Positions 17,280 to 27,161 of a stretch of 64,000 nt of DNA are shown here, one piece after another (position 1 is the first letter of the stretch; every line of letters starts with the position of its first letter). Source of the DNA: Kerstersia gyiorum. GTDB lineage: Bacteria > Pseudomonadota > Gammaproteobacteria > Burkholderiales > Burkholderiaceae_B. The DNA is taken from NCBI RefSeq assembly GCF_004216755.1, contig NZ_SGWZ01000001.1, positions 124,001 through 188,000 on the forward strand. The letters are read 5' to 3'. Under the pieces are notes generated by a model, which was given only the letters and a program-made list of their open reading frames with translations, ran no database searches and was not told the DNA's origin. A program made the translations under genes and the position numbers.

Positions 17280-17496
17280 CCATTTCACCAATAAGGTTTC
17301 ATTTACAAACAATTTTTGAGCATATTTATCCTCGATTTTTCAGACAATACTCATAAGCTGGACGCAGATACGGTCGCCGCGACACATCCGCCGCGACCAG
17401 CACCACCGTTATCGCCGGTAGCCGCGCTCCATGCTTGCCGGCGTTGCAGTGATGGAGCAAAACGAACATCTCAATCTAGCCACTTCGGAGTCTGAA
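17280..17496. other. AT-rich intergenic stretch upstream of hdeA
   Basis: No gene is seen. The first 80 bases are unusually AT-rich for the window. TTTACA (17302) and TTTATC 17 bases later could be a weak promoter for hdeA, which would give a long leader. Confidence 0.3.
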
Positions 17497-17805
17497 ATGA
17501 AGAAAACCGCATGCATGATCGCTCTCGCTAGCGCCGCCGTCCTGCCGTTCGCCAGCCAGGCCAACGCAGAAAAGCCCGTCGCGCTCTGGCTCTGTAGCGA
17601 CTACGTCTCGCTGGACGAAAGCTATCGCCCGGTCGCGGTCGGCTTTGCCGCTGCCGTCAACCACGACGGCAAGGTCGAAGAAGCCGTGCTGGATACCGCC
17701 GGCATCGCCAAGCTGCAGCCCCAGCTGCTACAGGTCTGCAACGAAAACCCGCAAATCGCCCTGCGCGACGCGCTGGTTCAGGCTCAAGGCAAGACCGCAA
17801 ACTGA
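17497..17805 (+). CDS. hdeA: HdeA-like periplasmic acid-stress chaperone
   Basis: This 102-residue protein has a signal peptide (residues 1-24, ending FASQANA) and an HdeA-type body: VALWLCSDYVSLDESYRPVAVGFA, then ILDTAGI-like VLDTAGIAKLQPQLLQVCNENP. The two cysteines (C33 and the one in QVCNENP) match the disulfide of HdeA. HdeA monomers protect periplasmic proteins at low pH. The ATG at 17497 has CGGAG seven bases upstream, so the 22 upstream in-frame codons are not used. Confidence 0.82.
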   Translation: MKKTACMIALASAAVLPFASQANAEKPVALWLCSDYVSLDESYRPVAVGFAAAVNHDGKVEEAVLDTAGIAKLQPQLLQVCNENPQIALRDALVQAQGKTAN

Positions 17806-17921
17806 TTTCCCTCCCAGGCTGGCCTCGCCAGCCCGGCACCAGTGCGTCATCTAGCGGCGCCCTGGTGCCAGCCAGCGTCTGTCACACGACAGCACTGGCG
17901 CAGTGACCGGCATCTTAAAGT

Positions 17922-17950
17922 CTGACCATAGCCGCTGCGTCCGCTACAAT
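17922..17950 (+). promoter_or_regulatory. Predicted sigma-70 promoter of rhlE
   Basis: CTGACC (17922-17927) and TACAAT (17945-17950) are spaced 17 bases apart. This leaves a leader of about 155 bases before the rhlE TTG start; long leaders are common for cold-induced RNA helicase genes. Confidence 0.5.
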
Positions 17951-18113
17951 CATTCCTTTCGCGCGCACGCAGTTCCAATCCGCATGCCGTGTCCATCCGT
18001 GCCCCCGGCCTGACTGGCCGCCATATCTGCATGGATGTTTCTCCCTCCCGTTCATTGCGCCCGCCCCGATTGGAGTTGATCTCAGGAACAACTGGCTGGC
18101 GCCGGAGTCTCTT

Positions 18114-19483
<1,370 letters not shown>

Positions 19484-19487
<4 letters not shown>

Positions 19488-19512
19488 CCCCGGCAGGCCG
19501 ACCGCTTACAAT
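19484..19512 (+). promoter_or_regulatory. Predicted sigma-70 promoter of the LysE-family gene
   Basis: TTAACC (19484-19489, overlapping the rhlE stop) and TACAAT (19507-19512) are 17 bases apart. The transcript would start about 25 bases before the ATG at 19543. Confidence 0.5.
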
Positions 19513-19542
19513 TCCGCTTTCTTTCCGCGCGCCTGAACCTCC

Positions 19543-20172
19543 ATGACTTTCTCCACCTGGCTTGCCTTTTTTGCCGCGTCCTGGGCGATTTCCTTTTCGC
19601 CCGGTGCCGGTGCCATTTGCGCCATGTCCTCCGGACTGCGCTATGGCTTCGCGCGCGCCTGGTGGAGCACGTTGGGGCTGATTCTCGGCATCATGCTGCA
19701 AATCGCCATTGTCGGCATCGGTTTGGGCGCGCTGCTGGCCACCTCTGAACTGGGCTTCGCCATCGTCAAGTGGCTGGGGGTGGCCTACCTGATCTACCTG
19801 GGCTGGAAGCAAATCCGCACGGATGCCGCGCCGGTGGAGGCGTCAGGCGGCCAGCAGCGCTCCAGCGCCTCGGTGCGCGAACTGGTGATGCGGGGCTTCT
19901 TCATCAACGCCAGCAATCCTAAAGGCACGGTATTCCTGCTCGCGGTCGTGCCGCAGTTCCTCGATGCCGGACGGCCCCTGCTTTCGCAGTACGCCGCCAT
20001 CGCCGGCACGATGGCACTGACCGATCTCGTCGCCATGTCCTGCTACAGCCTGCTGGCCACCCGTGTCCTGAGCCTGCTGCGCAGCCCGGGGCACATCCGC
20101 TGGCTGAATCGCACCTTCGGCGGGCTTTTCATCCTCGCCGGCGTCGTGCTCGCCGGCTTCCGCCGCCATTAA
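19543..20172 (+). CDS. LysE/RhtB-family amino acid exporter
   Basis: This 209-residue membrane protein has about six predicted membrane segments and the RhtB signatures SPGAGAICAMSSGLRYGF near residue 19, GVAYLIYLGWKQIR and FFINASNPKGTVFLLAVVPQF. These proteins export amino acids such as homoserine, threonine or lysine. A hairpin follows the stop codon. The substrate cannot be named. Confidence 0.88.
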   Translation: MTFSTWLAFFAASWAISFSPGAGAICAMSSGLRYGFARAWWSTLGLILGIMLQIAIVGIGLGALLATSELGFAIVKWLGVAYLIYLGWKQIRTDAAPVEASGGQQRSSASVRELVMRGFFINASNPKGTVFLLAVVPQFLDAGRPLLSQYAAIAGTMALTDLVAMSCYSLLATRVLSLLRSPGHIRWLNRTFGGLFILAGVVLAGFRRH

Positions 20173-20189
20173 CCTGTTACCACCGCGCT

Positions 20190-20219
20190 GGCCTCCCCGC
20201 CCTTTCGGGCGGCGAGGCC
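20190..20219 (+). terminator. Hairpin after the LysE-family gene
   Basis: A 30-base hairpin GGCCTCCCCGCCC-TTTC-GGGCGGCGAGGCC has one mismatch in 13 pairs. A T-run is absent, so termination may be imprecise; it separates the exporter gene from prfC. Confidence 0.5.
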
Positions 20220-20244
20220 ACCAGCGCAGAACCAGTCATCCGCC

Positions 20245-21852
20245 ATGTCGATTTCCTCCGAAGTTTCCCGGCGCCGCACTTTCGCCATCATTTCCCACCC
20301 TGACGCCGGCAAGACCACCATTACGGAAAAGCTGCTGCTGTTTACGGGTGCGATCCAGATCGCCGGCAGCGTGAAGGCGCGCAAGGCATCGCGCCATGCG
20401 TCCTCGGACTGGATGGAAATCGAAAAGCAGCGCGGCATTTCCGTCGCCTCCTCGGTCATGCAGACCGAATACCGCGACTATGTCATCAACCTGCTCGACA
20501 CCCCGGGTCACCAGGACTTCTCCGAAGATACCTACCGGGTACTGACCGCCGTCGACGCCGCCCTGATGGTGATCGACGCCGCCAACGGTATCGAACCGCA
20601 GACCATCCGTCTGCTGCAGGTCTGTCGCGCGCGCAATACGCCCATCATCACCTTCATCAACAAGCTGGACCGCGAAGTCCAGGAACCACTGGACCTGCTC
20701 TCCGAAATCGAAGAGCACCTGGGCATGGATGCCGTGCCCTTTTCCTGGCCGGTCGGCATGGGCAAGCAATTCAAGGGGGTCTTCGACATCCGCAATGACC
20801 GCATGCGCGTGTTCCAGCCGGGCCAGGAGCGTCTGCCCAGCGATGATGAAATCATCGAAGGCCTGGACAACCCCGCCATCGCCAGCCGTTTCGGCGACAA
20901 CTACGACAAGGCCCACGGCGAGATTGAACTCATCCGCGAAGCCGCACCCGCCTTCGACCGCGAAGCCTTCCTGTCGGGCCGCCAGACCCCGGTGCTGTTT
21001 GGCTCGGCGATCAACAACTTCGGCGTGCAGGAAGTGCTGGATACGCTGGTGGACCTGGCGCCATCACCAGGACCGCGCCACGCCGTCGAACGCGAAGTGC
21101 GCCCGGATGAACCCAAATTCAGCGGCATGGTCTTCAAGGTCCAGGCCAATATGGACCCGGCCCACCGCGACCGCATCGCCTTCATCCGCGTCAGTTCGGG
21201 CAAATTCACGCGCGGCATGCGCCTGAAGGTGAGCCGTACCAACAAGGAAATCCGGCCCAATAACGTGGTGTCCTTCCTGTCGCAACGCCGCGACCTGGTC
21301 GAAGAGGCCTACGCCGGCGACGTGATCGGCATCCCCAACCACGGCGTGCTGCAACTGGGCGACGTCCTGACCGAAGGCGAAACCCTGCACTTCACCGGCC
21401 TGCCCTTCTTCGCGCCGGAACTGTTCCAGCAAGTGGAAGTCAAGGACCCGCTGCGCGTGAAGCAGTTGCGCACCGGACTGGTACAGCTGGGCGAAGAAGG
21501 CGCCATTCAGGTGTTTCGCCCGATTGCAGCGGGCGGCGCCATGCTGTTGGGTGCCGTCGGCCAGTTGCAGTTCGAAGTGGTCATGCACCGCCTCAAGACA
21601 GAGTACGGCGCAGAGGCGCGCATGATGCCCTCGCGCTACACCATGGCACGCTGGATTACCTCTGAAAACCCGCGTGCGCTGCAGAAATTCATGGATGCCA
21701 ACGCTGCCCATATCGCCTATGATGTGGTCGATGCCCCGGCATTCCTGGCCACTTCCGGCGCGGCCCTGCGGGTCGTCCAGGATCTTTATCCCGACGTCCA
21801 GTTCCACGCCATGCGTGAACATGGCGGCCACGTCTTCAGTAAAACGCCCTGA
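20245..21852 (+). CDS. prfC: Peptide chain release factor 3
   Basis: This 535-residue translational GTPase recycles RF1 and RF2 from the ribosome. G1 (SHPDAGKTT), G2/G3 (DTPGHQDF) and G4 (NKLDRE) are all present, and length and C-terminal domain match RF3. The Shine-Dalgarno before the ATG is poor. It may be transcribed on its own, since a hairpin separates it from the exporter gene. Confidence 0.95.
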   Translation: MSISSEVSRRRTFAIISHPDAGKTTITEKLLLFTGAIQIAGSVKARKASRHASSDWMEIEKQRGISVASSVMQTEYRDYVINLLDTPGHQDFSEDTYRVLTAVDAALMVIDAANGIEPQTIRLLQVCRARNTPIITFINKLDREVQEPLDLLSEIEEHLGMDAVPFSWPVGMGKQFKGVFDIRNDRMRVFQPGQERLPSDDEIIEGLDNPAIASRFGDNYDKAHGEIELIREAAPAFDREAFLSGRQTPVLFGSAINNFGVQEVLDTLVDLAPSPGPRHAVEREVRPDEPKFSGMVFKVQANMDPAHRDRIAFIRVSSGKFTRGMRLKVSRTNKEIRPNNVVSFLSQRRDLVEEAYAGDVIGIPNHGVLQLGDVLTEGETLHFTGLPFFAPELFQQVEVKDPLRVKQLRTGLVQLGEEGAIQVFRPIAAGGAMLLGAVGQLQFEVVMHRLKTEYGAEARMMPSRYTMARWITSENPRALQKFMDANAAHIAYDVVDAPAFLATSGAALRVVQDLYPDVQFHAMREHGGHVFSKTP

Positions 21853-21891
21853 CGGCGCACGTATGGAAATCAACAAAAACGAGCAACGTTC

Positions 21892-22533
21892 ATGTCCTGG
21901 CGATCCATCCTGATCATTATCGTCCTAGCGCTTGCCGCCGCTGGCTTTTCCGGCATGCAGCTGGGTGACTGGCTGGTGTCGCGCGCCCCCACGACGGCGC
22001 CGCCGCCACATGCCACAGGCGCCGATGCCGAAAATGTCCTGGACGCAGACGGACGCCCCTATGTCGCACAACCGCCACAGCCCCGGCTGGACGGCACGCT
22101 AGGGGTTCCCGATACGTTGGCAGCAGAATGGGATGTGCCCATGGTGTCGCTGTTCGATACCGTCAACGATCCCAATGTCATGATCTCTCGCGAGAAAGCA
22201 ACACCGGAAAGCCTGCGTCTGCTGACCCACGGCGCATCTCCGCTGCCCTCGGACACGCGCCAGGAGACTGACACGCCGCCGCCTGCGGATATCCGCGACA
22301 TCCAGGCCGCGCTTGCAGGCGACCCCGGCTATCCGCCCGTGGCCTCGCCCAACCCGGCGCATCCCACGTCCGGCGCCGGCAACTGGCAGGCGGCACTGCG
22401 CCGTGAACTGCAGGTCTGCGCCGACACGATGGGCTTCTTCGAGCGCCCCAGCTGCGCCTGGGCAGCCCGCCGCAAATACTGCGAACCCAACAACGCCTGG
22501 GGCACGATTCGCGAATGCCCGGAGCGGCGCTGA
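21892..22533 (+). CDS. Hypothetical membrane-anchored protein with Cys-rich C-terminal motif
   Basis: I do not recognise a named family. The 213-residue protein has an N-terminal membrane anchor or uncleaved signal (about residues 5-22), a Pro-rich, low-complexity middle, and a compact end with four cysteines in C-x11-C-x9-C-x11-C spacing around GFFERPSCAWAARRKYC. That cysteine pattern suggests an extracytoplasmic disulfide-bonded tail. It starts 39 bases after prfC and may share its transcript. An 18-base-pair terminator follows. Confidence 0.7.
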   Translation: MSWRSILIIIVLALAAAGFSGMQLGDWLVSRAPTTAPPPHATGADAENVLDADGRPYVAQPPQPRLDGTLGVPDTLAAEWDVPMVSLFDTVNDPNVMISREKATPESLRLLTHGASPLPSDTRQETDTPPPADIRDIQAALAGDPGYPPVASPNPAHPTSGAGNWQAALRRELQVCADTMGFFERPSCAWAARRKYCEPNNAWGTIRECPERR

Positions 22534-22567
22534 CGCCTCCCCGCCTCCGCATTCCCCCCGGCAAACA

Positions 22568-22607
22568 AAAACGCCGCTGCTGTTCCAGAGAACAGCAGCG
22601 GCGTTTT
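22568..22607. terminator. Bidirectional Rho-independent terminator
   Basis: An 18-base-pair perfect stem (AAAACGCCGCTGCTGTTC and its complement) with loop CAGA has A- and T-runs at its ends. It separates the convergent hypothetical gene and bfr and should stop transcription in both directions. Confidence 0.9.
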
Positions 22608-22644
22608 CACGTGAGCGGCAGGCCGTCGCCAACCCGCCCGACAC

Positions 22645-23121
22645 TCAGTCGTCTTCGTGCATCTGGTGCTGCAGATAGTTCTGCAGGCCCACCTGCTCGA
22701 CCAGCCCGATCTGGGTTTCCAGCCAGTCGATATGCTCTTCGGTGTCGTCCAGGATCCTGCGGAACAGATCACGCGTCACATAATCCTGCACCGATTCACA
22801 GTAGGCAATCGCTTCAACCAGGGTCGCGTGGGCATCGCGTTCCAGATTCAGGTCACAGGACAGGATCTCCGGCACATCTTCGCCGATGCGCAGCTTGTGC
22901 AGGTCCTGCAGGTTGGGCAGGCCGTCCAGCATGAAGATCCGTTCCATCAGTTTGTCGGCGTGCTTCATTTCGCTGATGGATTCATCGTACTCATACTTGC
23001 CCAGGCGGTTCAGCCCCCAGTGGCGCAGCATGCGCGCATGCAGGAAATACTGGTTAATGGCCGTCAGCTCATTGGTCAGTTGCGCATTCAAAAACTTGAT
23101 AACCTGTCTGTCACCCTTCAT
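22645..23121 (-). CDS. bfr: Bacterioferritin
   Basis: This 158-residue iron-storage protein assembles into a 24-subunit shell with heme. The ferroxidase ligands and heme ligand line up exactly with the E. coli protein: E18, E51, H54 and M52 (heme). The later E and H (DDTEEHIDW) are also present. ATG at 23121 is chosen over the longer frame because CGGAG precedes it and it gives the standard length. The Bfd ferredoxin gene lies upstream on the same strand, 420 bases away, so iron storage and release are linked. The gap holds Fur-like half-sites. Confidence 0.95.
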   Translation of the reverse strand: MKGDRQVIKFLNAQLTNELTAINQYFLHARMLRHWGLNRLGKYEYDESISEMKHADKLMERIFMLDGLPNLQDLHKLRIGEDVPEILSCDLNLERDAHATLVEAIAYCESVQDYVTRDLFRRILDDTEEHIDWLETQIGLVEQVGLQNYLQHQMHEDD

Positions 23122-23296
23122 CGTCGGCTCCGGCTGTATGGGTTTGATAAGGCAGCGGCATGGGGAAACAACACACCCAGGCAAGGCCCTGGCCGCCGCT
23201 GAAACCCAGTCAGGCTAGCATCCACGCGGGCAAAAGCCCATGCCGACTATGCATGTGGTAAACCGCCGTGCAACCCATGACAGGAAAGCTCTGGCG

Positions 23297-23306
23297 AATG
23301 AGAATG
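23297..23306. promoter_or_regulatory. Fur-like half-site AATGAGAATG (first copy)
   Basis: The decamer occurs twice in the bfd-bfr gap (again at 23446-23455) in the same orientation, and resembles half of a Fur box. The pairing with iron-storage genes makes Fur control plausible but not proven. Confidence 0.35.
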
Positions 23307-23369
23307 CGTCTGCAACTGCAAAATGCCGCATGGCCGGATCAGGCCTGATGCGGGCTGGCAGACGCAAAA

Positions 23370-23399
23370 TTCATGAAAACCGTTTGATTTTCATGAAAA
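23370..23399. promoter_or_regulatory. Two TTCATGAA palindromes spaced two helical turns
   Basis: TTCATGAA at 23370-23377 and TTTTCATGAAAA at 23388-23399 have centres 20 bases apart in the bfd-bfr gap. The spacing and exact symmetry suggest a pair of protein-binding sites upstream of bfr. Confidence 0.4.
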
Positions 23400-23445
23400 A
23401 AACCGAAGATCAGGAGTAAATTGCCGCAACAGAGGTGTTGGACCA

Positions 23446-23455
23446 AATGAGAATG
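23446..23455. promoter_or_regulatory. Fur-like half-site AATGAGAATG (second copy)
   Basis: This is the second direct copy of the decamer seen at 23297-23306. It lies 86 bases downstream of the bfd stop on the minus strand. Confidence 0.35.
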
Positions 23456-23541
23456 GCCGGTGTCTGCTGTTGTTTAAATCATACAGAAACACCACAGGCC
23501 ATGGCGTGCCTGGCGGCACGCCAACCCGGATACTGAGCGAA

Positions 23542-23784
23542 TCAGGCGGCTTGCTGAGCGGCGCTGGCCGGGAGGATCTCCGACGCCGCGCCGGCCGGCA
23601 AGGCGACAGTCGCCACGGTGTGGCAAGCGCCGCCAGGCAAGTAGGAACAGGCGCTCTCGGCACAGCGGCCACAGCAACTGGCCACGCCGAGCTCATACTG
23701 GAGATCATCGAGCGTCGCGGCGCCGGAATCGACGCATGCGCGAACCTGGCGCTCAGTGACAGCGTTACAAATACAAATGTACAT
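23542..23784 (-). CDS. bfd: Bacterioferritin-associated ferredoxin
   Basis: This 80-residue [2Fe-2S] protein reduces and releases iron from bacterioferritin. The four cluster cysteines C4, C6, C38 and C41 match E. coli Bfd in position. The start at 23784 (MYICICNAVTERQ) is the family start. No Shine-Dalgarno precedes it, and a strong promoter ends only eight bases upstream, so the mRNA may be leaderless. The C-terminal 25 residues after the cluster are Ala-rich and longer than in E. coli. It is upstream of bfr on the same strand. Confidence 0.9.
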   Translation of the reverse strand: MYICICNAVTERQVRACVDSGAATLDDLQYELGVASCCGRCAESACSYLPGGACHTVATVALPAGAASEILPASAAQQAA

Positions 23785-23791
23785 GAGACTA

Positions 23792-23820
23792 ATTATCTTG
23801 AAAGTCCATGTCATATGCAA
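23792..23820 (-). promoter_or_regulatory. Predicted bfd promoter
   Basis: On the minus strand TTGCAT (23820-23815) and GATAAT (23797-23792) are exactly 17 bases apart. GATAATTAGTCTC overlaps the -10 and looks like a partial Fur box. The expected transcription start is at or just before the bfd ATG. Confidence 0.6.
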
Positions 23821-23871
23821 GCGTCTTCCTGCCTCCCCGGCCCCGGGGTTTTCCCGGCCAGGCTCCGCTCC

Positions 23872-25068
23872 TCAGGCCTTGCGCCGGTAGGGCCCCGGGC
23901 CATGCGGCAGGCAACGCCAGAATACCGCCGCTGCCGCCAGCCCGAACGTTCCAACAACAAAGGTTCCCACCGCCAGCGAAATGGCTCCCGTGAGGGCCGA
24001 CAACAGCAGGGGACCAGCACTGGACCCCACGTCCGACACCAGCCGCCATAGGCCGAGGAAGTGGTGCCGGCCCTGTGCCGGAGCGGCATCGGCCGCCAGC
24101 GTCATCACGATGCCGGAACTGATGCCGTTGCCGAAGCCCAGCATCAAGGCCGTCGCCATGAACGATATAACGCCCGAGGCAAACGGCATCAGCATCAGGC
24201 TGGCGCCCATCAGCAACACCGACGGCACCGCCACCCAGACCCGCCCATGGCGGTCCATAATTTTGCCGGCATGGTAGAACACGGCCATGTCCAACGCCGC
24301 CACCAGGCCATAGATCACCGAAATCGCAACCGAATCCAGCCCCAGCTGTTCCGCCCAGAGCGGCAGCACCACCTGCCTAGTGGCACGCAGCACGCTGATC
24401 ATCAGGACGCCTATGCCCAGGCTCAGGAATACCCCGGCATGGGAACGCGCAATCGACAGCAGCGACGCCTTGCCCCCGCCCACCGTCGCCAGGGCGGCCG
24501 GTACCTCCAGATCAGGTACCTTGTAGGCCAGCACCCCGGCCCCAAGCATCGCGATCATCGCCAACAGGTAGGCGCCCGGCAAATCCATCAACGCAATCAA
24601 ACCGGCTCCCGCGAACGGCCCGACGAACGCGCCTATGCGCGCCGTGCCGCCCAGGACGGACAGCGCCCGCGCCCGCATGGCCAGCGGCACGGCCTGCACC
24701 AGATAGCTTTGCCGCGCCAGCTGGAACACTGATGCGGCCGCGCCGACCAACAGGGTCGCCACCGCCATCATCCACACCATATGGGCTGCCATCGCGATCA
24801 GCATGGCCGCCGCGCTCAGCAGCGATGCGCCTATCATCGCGCGCCGTTCGCCATAGCGATTGACCAGCAGCGCCGCCGGGATATTGCTGACCAGCGAACC
24901 CAGGCCCACCAGCGCGGCAACCAGCCCGGCCACGGCATATGACGCTCCCAGGCCGCGTACGCTCAGGGCAATGACTGGCGTCATGGCGCCGATACCGACG
25001 CCGAACAGCACGGAAGGTCCGTAGGCTGCCAACGCAATCTTGCGCAAGCTGAAAGAAGAATCGTCCAT
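23872..25068 (-). CDS. MFS transporter
   Basis: This 398-residue protein has twelve predicted membrane segments and the MFS loop 2-3 motif (NRYGERRAM). It is an uptake or efflux permease of the drug-resistance-like type; no substrate can be assigned. The start at 25068 (MDDSSFSLRK) is chosen over an upstream TTG at 25098 that would overlap the end of rpoN. Close spacing behind rpoN suggests cotranscription. Confidence 0.85.
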   Translation of the reverse strand: MDDSSFSLRKIALAAYGPSVLFGVGIGAMTPVIALSVRGLGASYAVAGLVAALVGLGSLVSNIPAALLVNRYGERRAMIGASLLSAAAMLIAMAAHMVWMMAVATLLVGAAASVFQLARQSYLVQAVPLAMRARALSVLGGTARIGAFVGPFAGAGLIALMDLPGAYLLAMIAMLGAGVLAYKVPDLEVPAALATVGGGKASLLSIARSHAGVFLSLGIGVLMISVLRATRQVVLPLWAEQLGLDSVAISVIYGLVAALDMAVFYHAGKIMDRHGRVWVAVPSVLLMGASLMLMPFASGVISFMATALMLGFGNGISSGIVMTLAADAAPAQGRHHFLGLWRLVSDVGSSAGPLLLSALTGAISLAVGTFVVGTFGLAAAAVFWRCLPHGPGPYRRKA

Positions 25069-25091
25069 AGTCCTGAAATCGCCCGCGGGCT

Positions 25092-26477
25092 TCAACAATC
25101 ATCCATACGCATCAAGGCCATGGCCTTGCGCTGCGAAGCCGTAGGCACTCTCATGCCTTCCCGGTACTTGGCAACCGTGCGGCGCGCCAGCTCGACACCG
25201 CGCTCGGCCAGCTTGGCCATCAGCTGGCTATCGGACAGCGGCTTGCGCGGATCTTCCTGATCCAGCATTTCACGCATCATCGCCTGAATCGACGCCGCAG
25301 AAGCCGACTCGCCATCGGCTGCCGGCACGCCGGTACTGAAAAACCGCTTGAGCTCCAGCGTGCCGTGCGGCGTCGCCATGTACTTGCTGGAGGTCGCCCG
25401 CGATATCGTGGACTCGTGCATGCCCAAGGCCTCGGCAATCTCGCGCAGCACCATCGGCCGCAGCGCCACCATGCCGGATTCGAAGAAAGCCTGCTGCCGC
25501 GCCACGATCTCGGTAGAAACGCGCAGCAGCGTATCGAAGCGCTGCGCTACCTGTCGGATCAGCCAGCGCGCCTGCTGCACATGGGACTGCAGGCCTTCGT
25601 AACTGCCGCGCGGCTCCTGCCCCAGAGCCTGCACATAGGCATCATTCACGCTCAGACGCGGCACCAGGTCGCCATTCAGGCGAACACGCCAGCCATTGCC
25701 GCTACGGTAAGCGATCACGTCCGGAACCGCAAAATCCGCCACCGGCACCGTCCAGGCCCGGCCCGGGTAAGGGTCCAACCGCCGGATCAGGGCGTGCGCG
25801 GTACGCACCTCGGCCGGCGAACACTTCAATTCCTCGCACAGGAAAGCAAGCCGGCCCGCCGCCAGGGCGTCCAGATGCCTCTCGCACAGGCGCCGCGCCA
25901 GCGCCACAATGGCAGCGTCGCGGGCCTCGGGCCAGACCTTGGCATCCGGCTGCCGCAATTGCAGCAGCAGGCATTCGGACATCGTGCGGGCGGCAATACC
26001 GGCCGGCTCCATATTCTGCAGCAAAGCCAGTGCCGCTTCCAGTTCGCCCTGTTCAACCTCGAGCGATTCCGGCAAATAGGCCAGGATTTCCTCGAAACTG
26101 GCCGCAAGATAGCCGTTATCGTCCAGTTCGTCGATCAGCACGGTCATCAGCGCGAGATCACGACGGCTGGCACGGGTACAGGAGATCTGCCCCAGCAGGT
26201 GCTCGCGCAACGACGGCGTGGCGGCAGCCTCGGGGAAAAAATCGTCGTCGCCGTCCTGGCGCGGGCCGCCGCCTCCGGAAAACAGATCCTCGGCCGCCAC
26301 CGACTCAGCGGCGGGTTCGGGGGATTCCAGCTCCAGAACCGGGTTTTCCGTCAGCGCCTGCGAGATTTCCTGTTGCAGGTCCAGCGACGACAGTTGCAAG
26401 AGACGCAAGGCCTGTTGCAACTGTGGCGTCAGCACCAACTGCTGACTTTGGCGAATTTCCAGCGCGGGTCGTATCAT
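25092..26477 (-). CDS. rpoN: RNA polymerase sigma-54 factor
   Basis: This 461-residue sigma-54 has the Gln-rich region I (ALEIRQSQQLVLTPQLQQAL), the core-binding domain and the diagnostic RpoN box (ARRTVAKYRE) that reads the -24 promoter element. It drives genes activated by enhancer-binding proteins. The family start is MIRPALE (26477); ATGs at 26486, 26498 and 26510 are also in frame, and the last overlaps the start of the divergent gene. The usual neighbours lptB and hpf are absent, so this copy has moved or is a second rpoN. No sigma-54 promoter was recognised in the window. Confidence 0.93.
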   Translation of the reverse strand: MIRPALEIRQSQQLVLTPQLQQALRLLQLSSLDLQQEISQALTENPVLELESPEPAAESVAAEDLFSGGGGPRQDGDDDFFPEAAATPSLREHLLGQISCTRASRRDLALMTVLIDELDDNGYLAASFEEILAYLPESLEVEQGELEAALALLQNMEPAGIAARTMSECLLLQLRQPDAKVWPEARDAAIVALARRLCERHLDALAAGRLAFLCEELKCSPAEVRTAHALIRRLDPYPGRAWTVPVADFAVPDVIAYRSGNGWRVRLNGDLVPRLSVNDAYVQALGQEPRGSYEGLQSHVQQARWLIRQVAQRFDTLLRVSTEIVARQQAFFESGMVALRPMVLREIAEALGMHESTISRATSSKYMATPHGTLELKRFFSTGVPAADGESASAASIQAMMREMLDQEDPRKPLSDSQLMAKLAERGVELARRTVAKYREGMRVPTASQRKAMALMRMDDC

Positions 26478-26508
26478 GGGAACCATATTTTGCACCATAA
26501 GACCCGAC

Positions 26509-27114
26509 ATGACTTCACCCAGCCGATATGATCTGCAAGTGTTGAATAATTATCTGCGCGCCCAGGCGCAGCCTGCGCTGCTGCGCGATGGAGGCCTGAT
26601 CCTGCTCGCCGCCCTGGCATGGCTCTGGCTATGCTGGCAAGGCCTGTCATATGGCCTGGCCCAACGCTATGAATTCCTGGCCAAGTTCAGTACCAACGCA
26701 CAGGACATGGCCTTGCGCAGCGGCCCCTATGTCTGGTGGGCGCTGGCCGTGCTGTTGAGCCTGGGGGTACTGTCCCTGCTGCGCGCGTGGGCGCGGGAAA
26801 GAATCAACCATCATTGGGAAAAAATCGTGCCGCCGGGCGAACTGGCGCCGCTATGCCGCGACCTTTCCGATGATGGCCGCGCCGTACTGGATTGGGTATG
26901 GCAGGACAGGGAGACGCCCCTGGCGCTGGGAGACCTGAAACGCACTGCCACCGAATTGGCCAGCGGGCGCGTGGAGAAATTCCATATTGCCAGCGAACAA
27001 CGCGCCGCATTGGCGGCTGCGATGAAACCGGCGAATGCTCAAACGGCCACAACAGGCCAGCCCGCGGCATTATTCAAGCAACAACGCCAGGAACCGCGCC
27101 TGGAGACTGATTGA
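26509..27114 (+). CDS. Hypothetical two-TM membrane protein divergent from rpoN
   Basis: I do not recognise the family. The 201-residue protein has two hydrophobic segments (about residues 30-50 and 75-100) separated by a short loop, then a charged, helical C-terminal domain (WARERINHHWEKIVPPGE, VWQDRETPLALGDLKRTATELA). Its start codon overlaps the farthest upstream possible rpoN start on the other strand. A hairpin lies between its end and the convergent tetR gene. Confidence 0.72.
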   Translation: MTSPSRYDLQVLNNYLRAQAQPALLRDGGLILLAALAWLWLCWQGLSYGLAQRYEFLAKFSTNAQDMALRSGPYVWWALAVLLSLGVLSLLRAWARERINHHWEKIVPPGELAPLCRDLSDDGRAVLDWVWQDRETPLALGDLKRTATELASGRVEKFHIASEQRAALAAAMKPANAQTATTGQPAALFKQQRQEPRLETD

Positions 27115-27125
27115 AATGAAACGCA

Positions 27126-27157
27126 GGCATTCCCCGGCAGATTAGCCGGAGAATGCC
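27126..27157. terminator. Hairpin between convergent genes
   Basis: GCATTCCCCGGC (27127-27138) pairs with GCCGGAGAATGC (27145-27156) with a single mismatch across a six-base loop. It lies between the convergent membrane protein gene and tetR. Confidence 0.6.
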
Positions 27158-27161
27158 GCGT

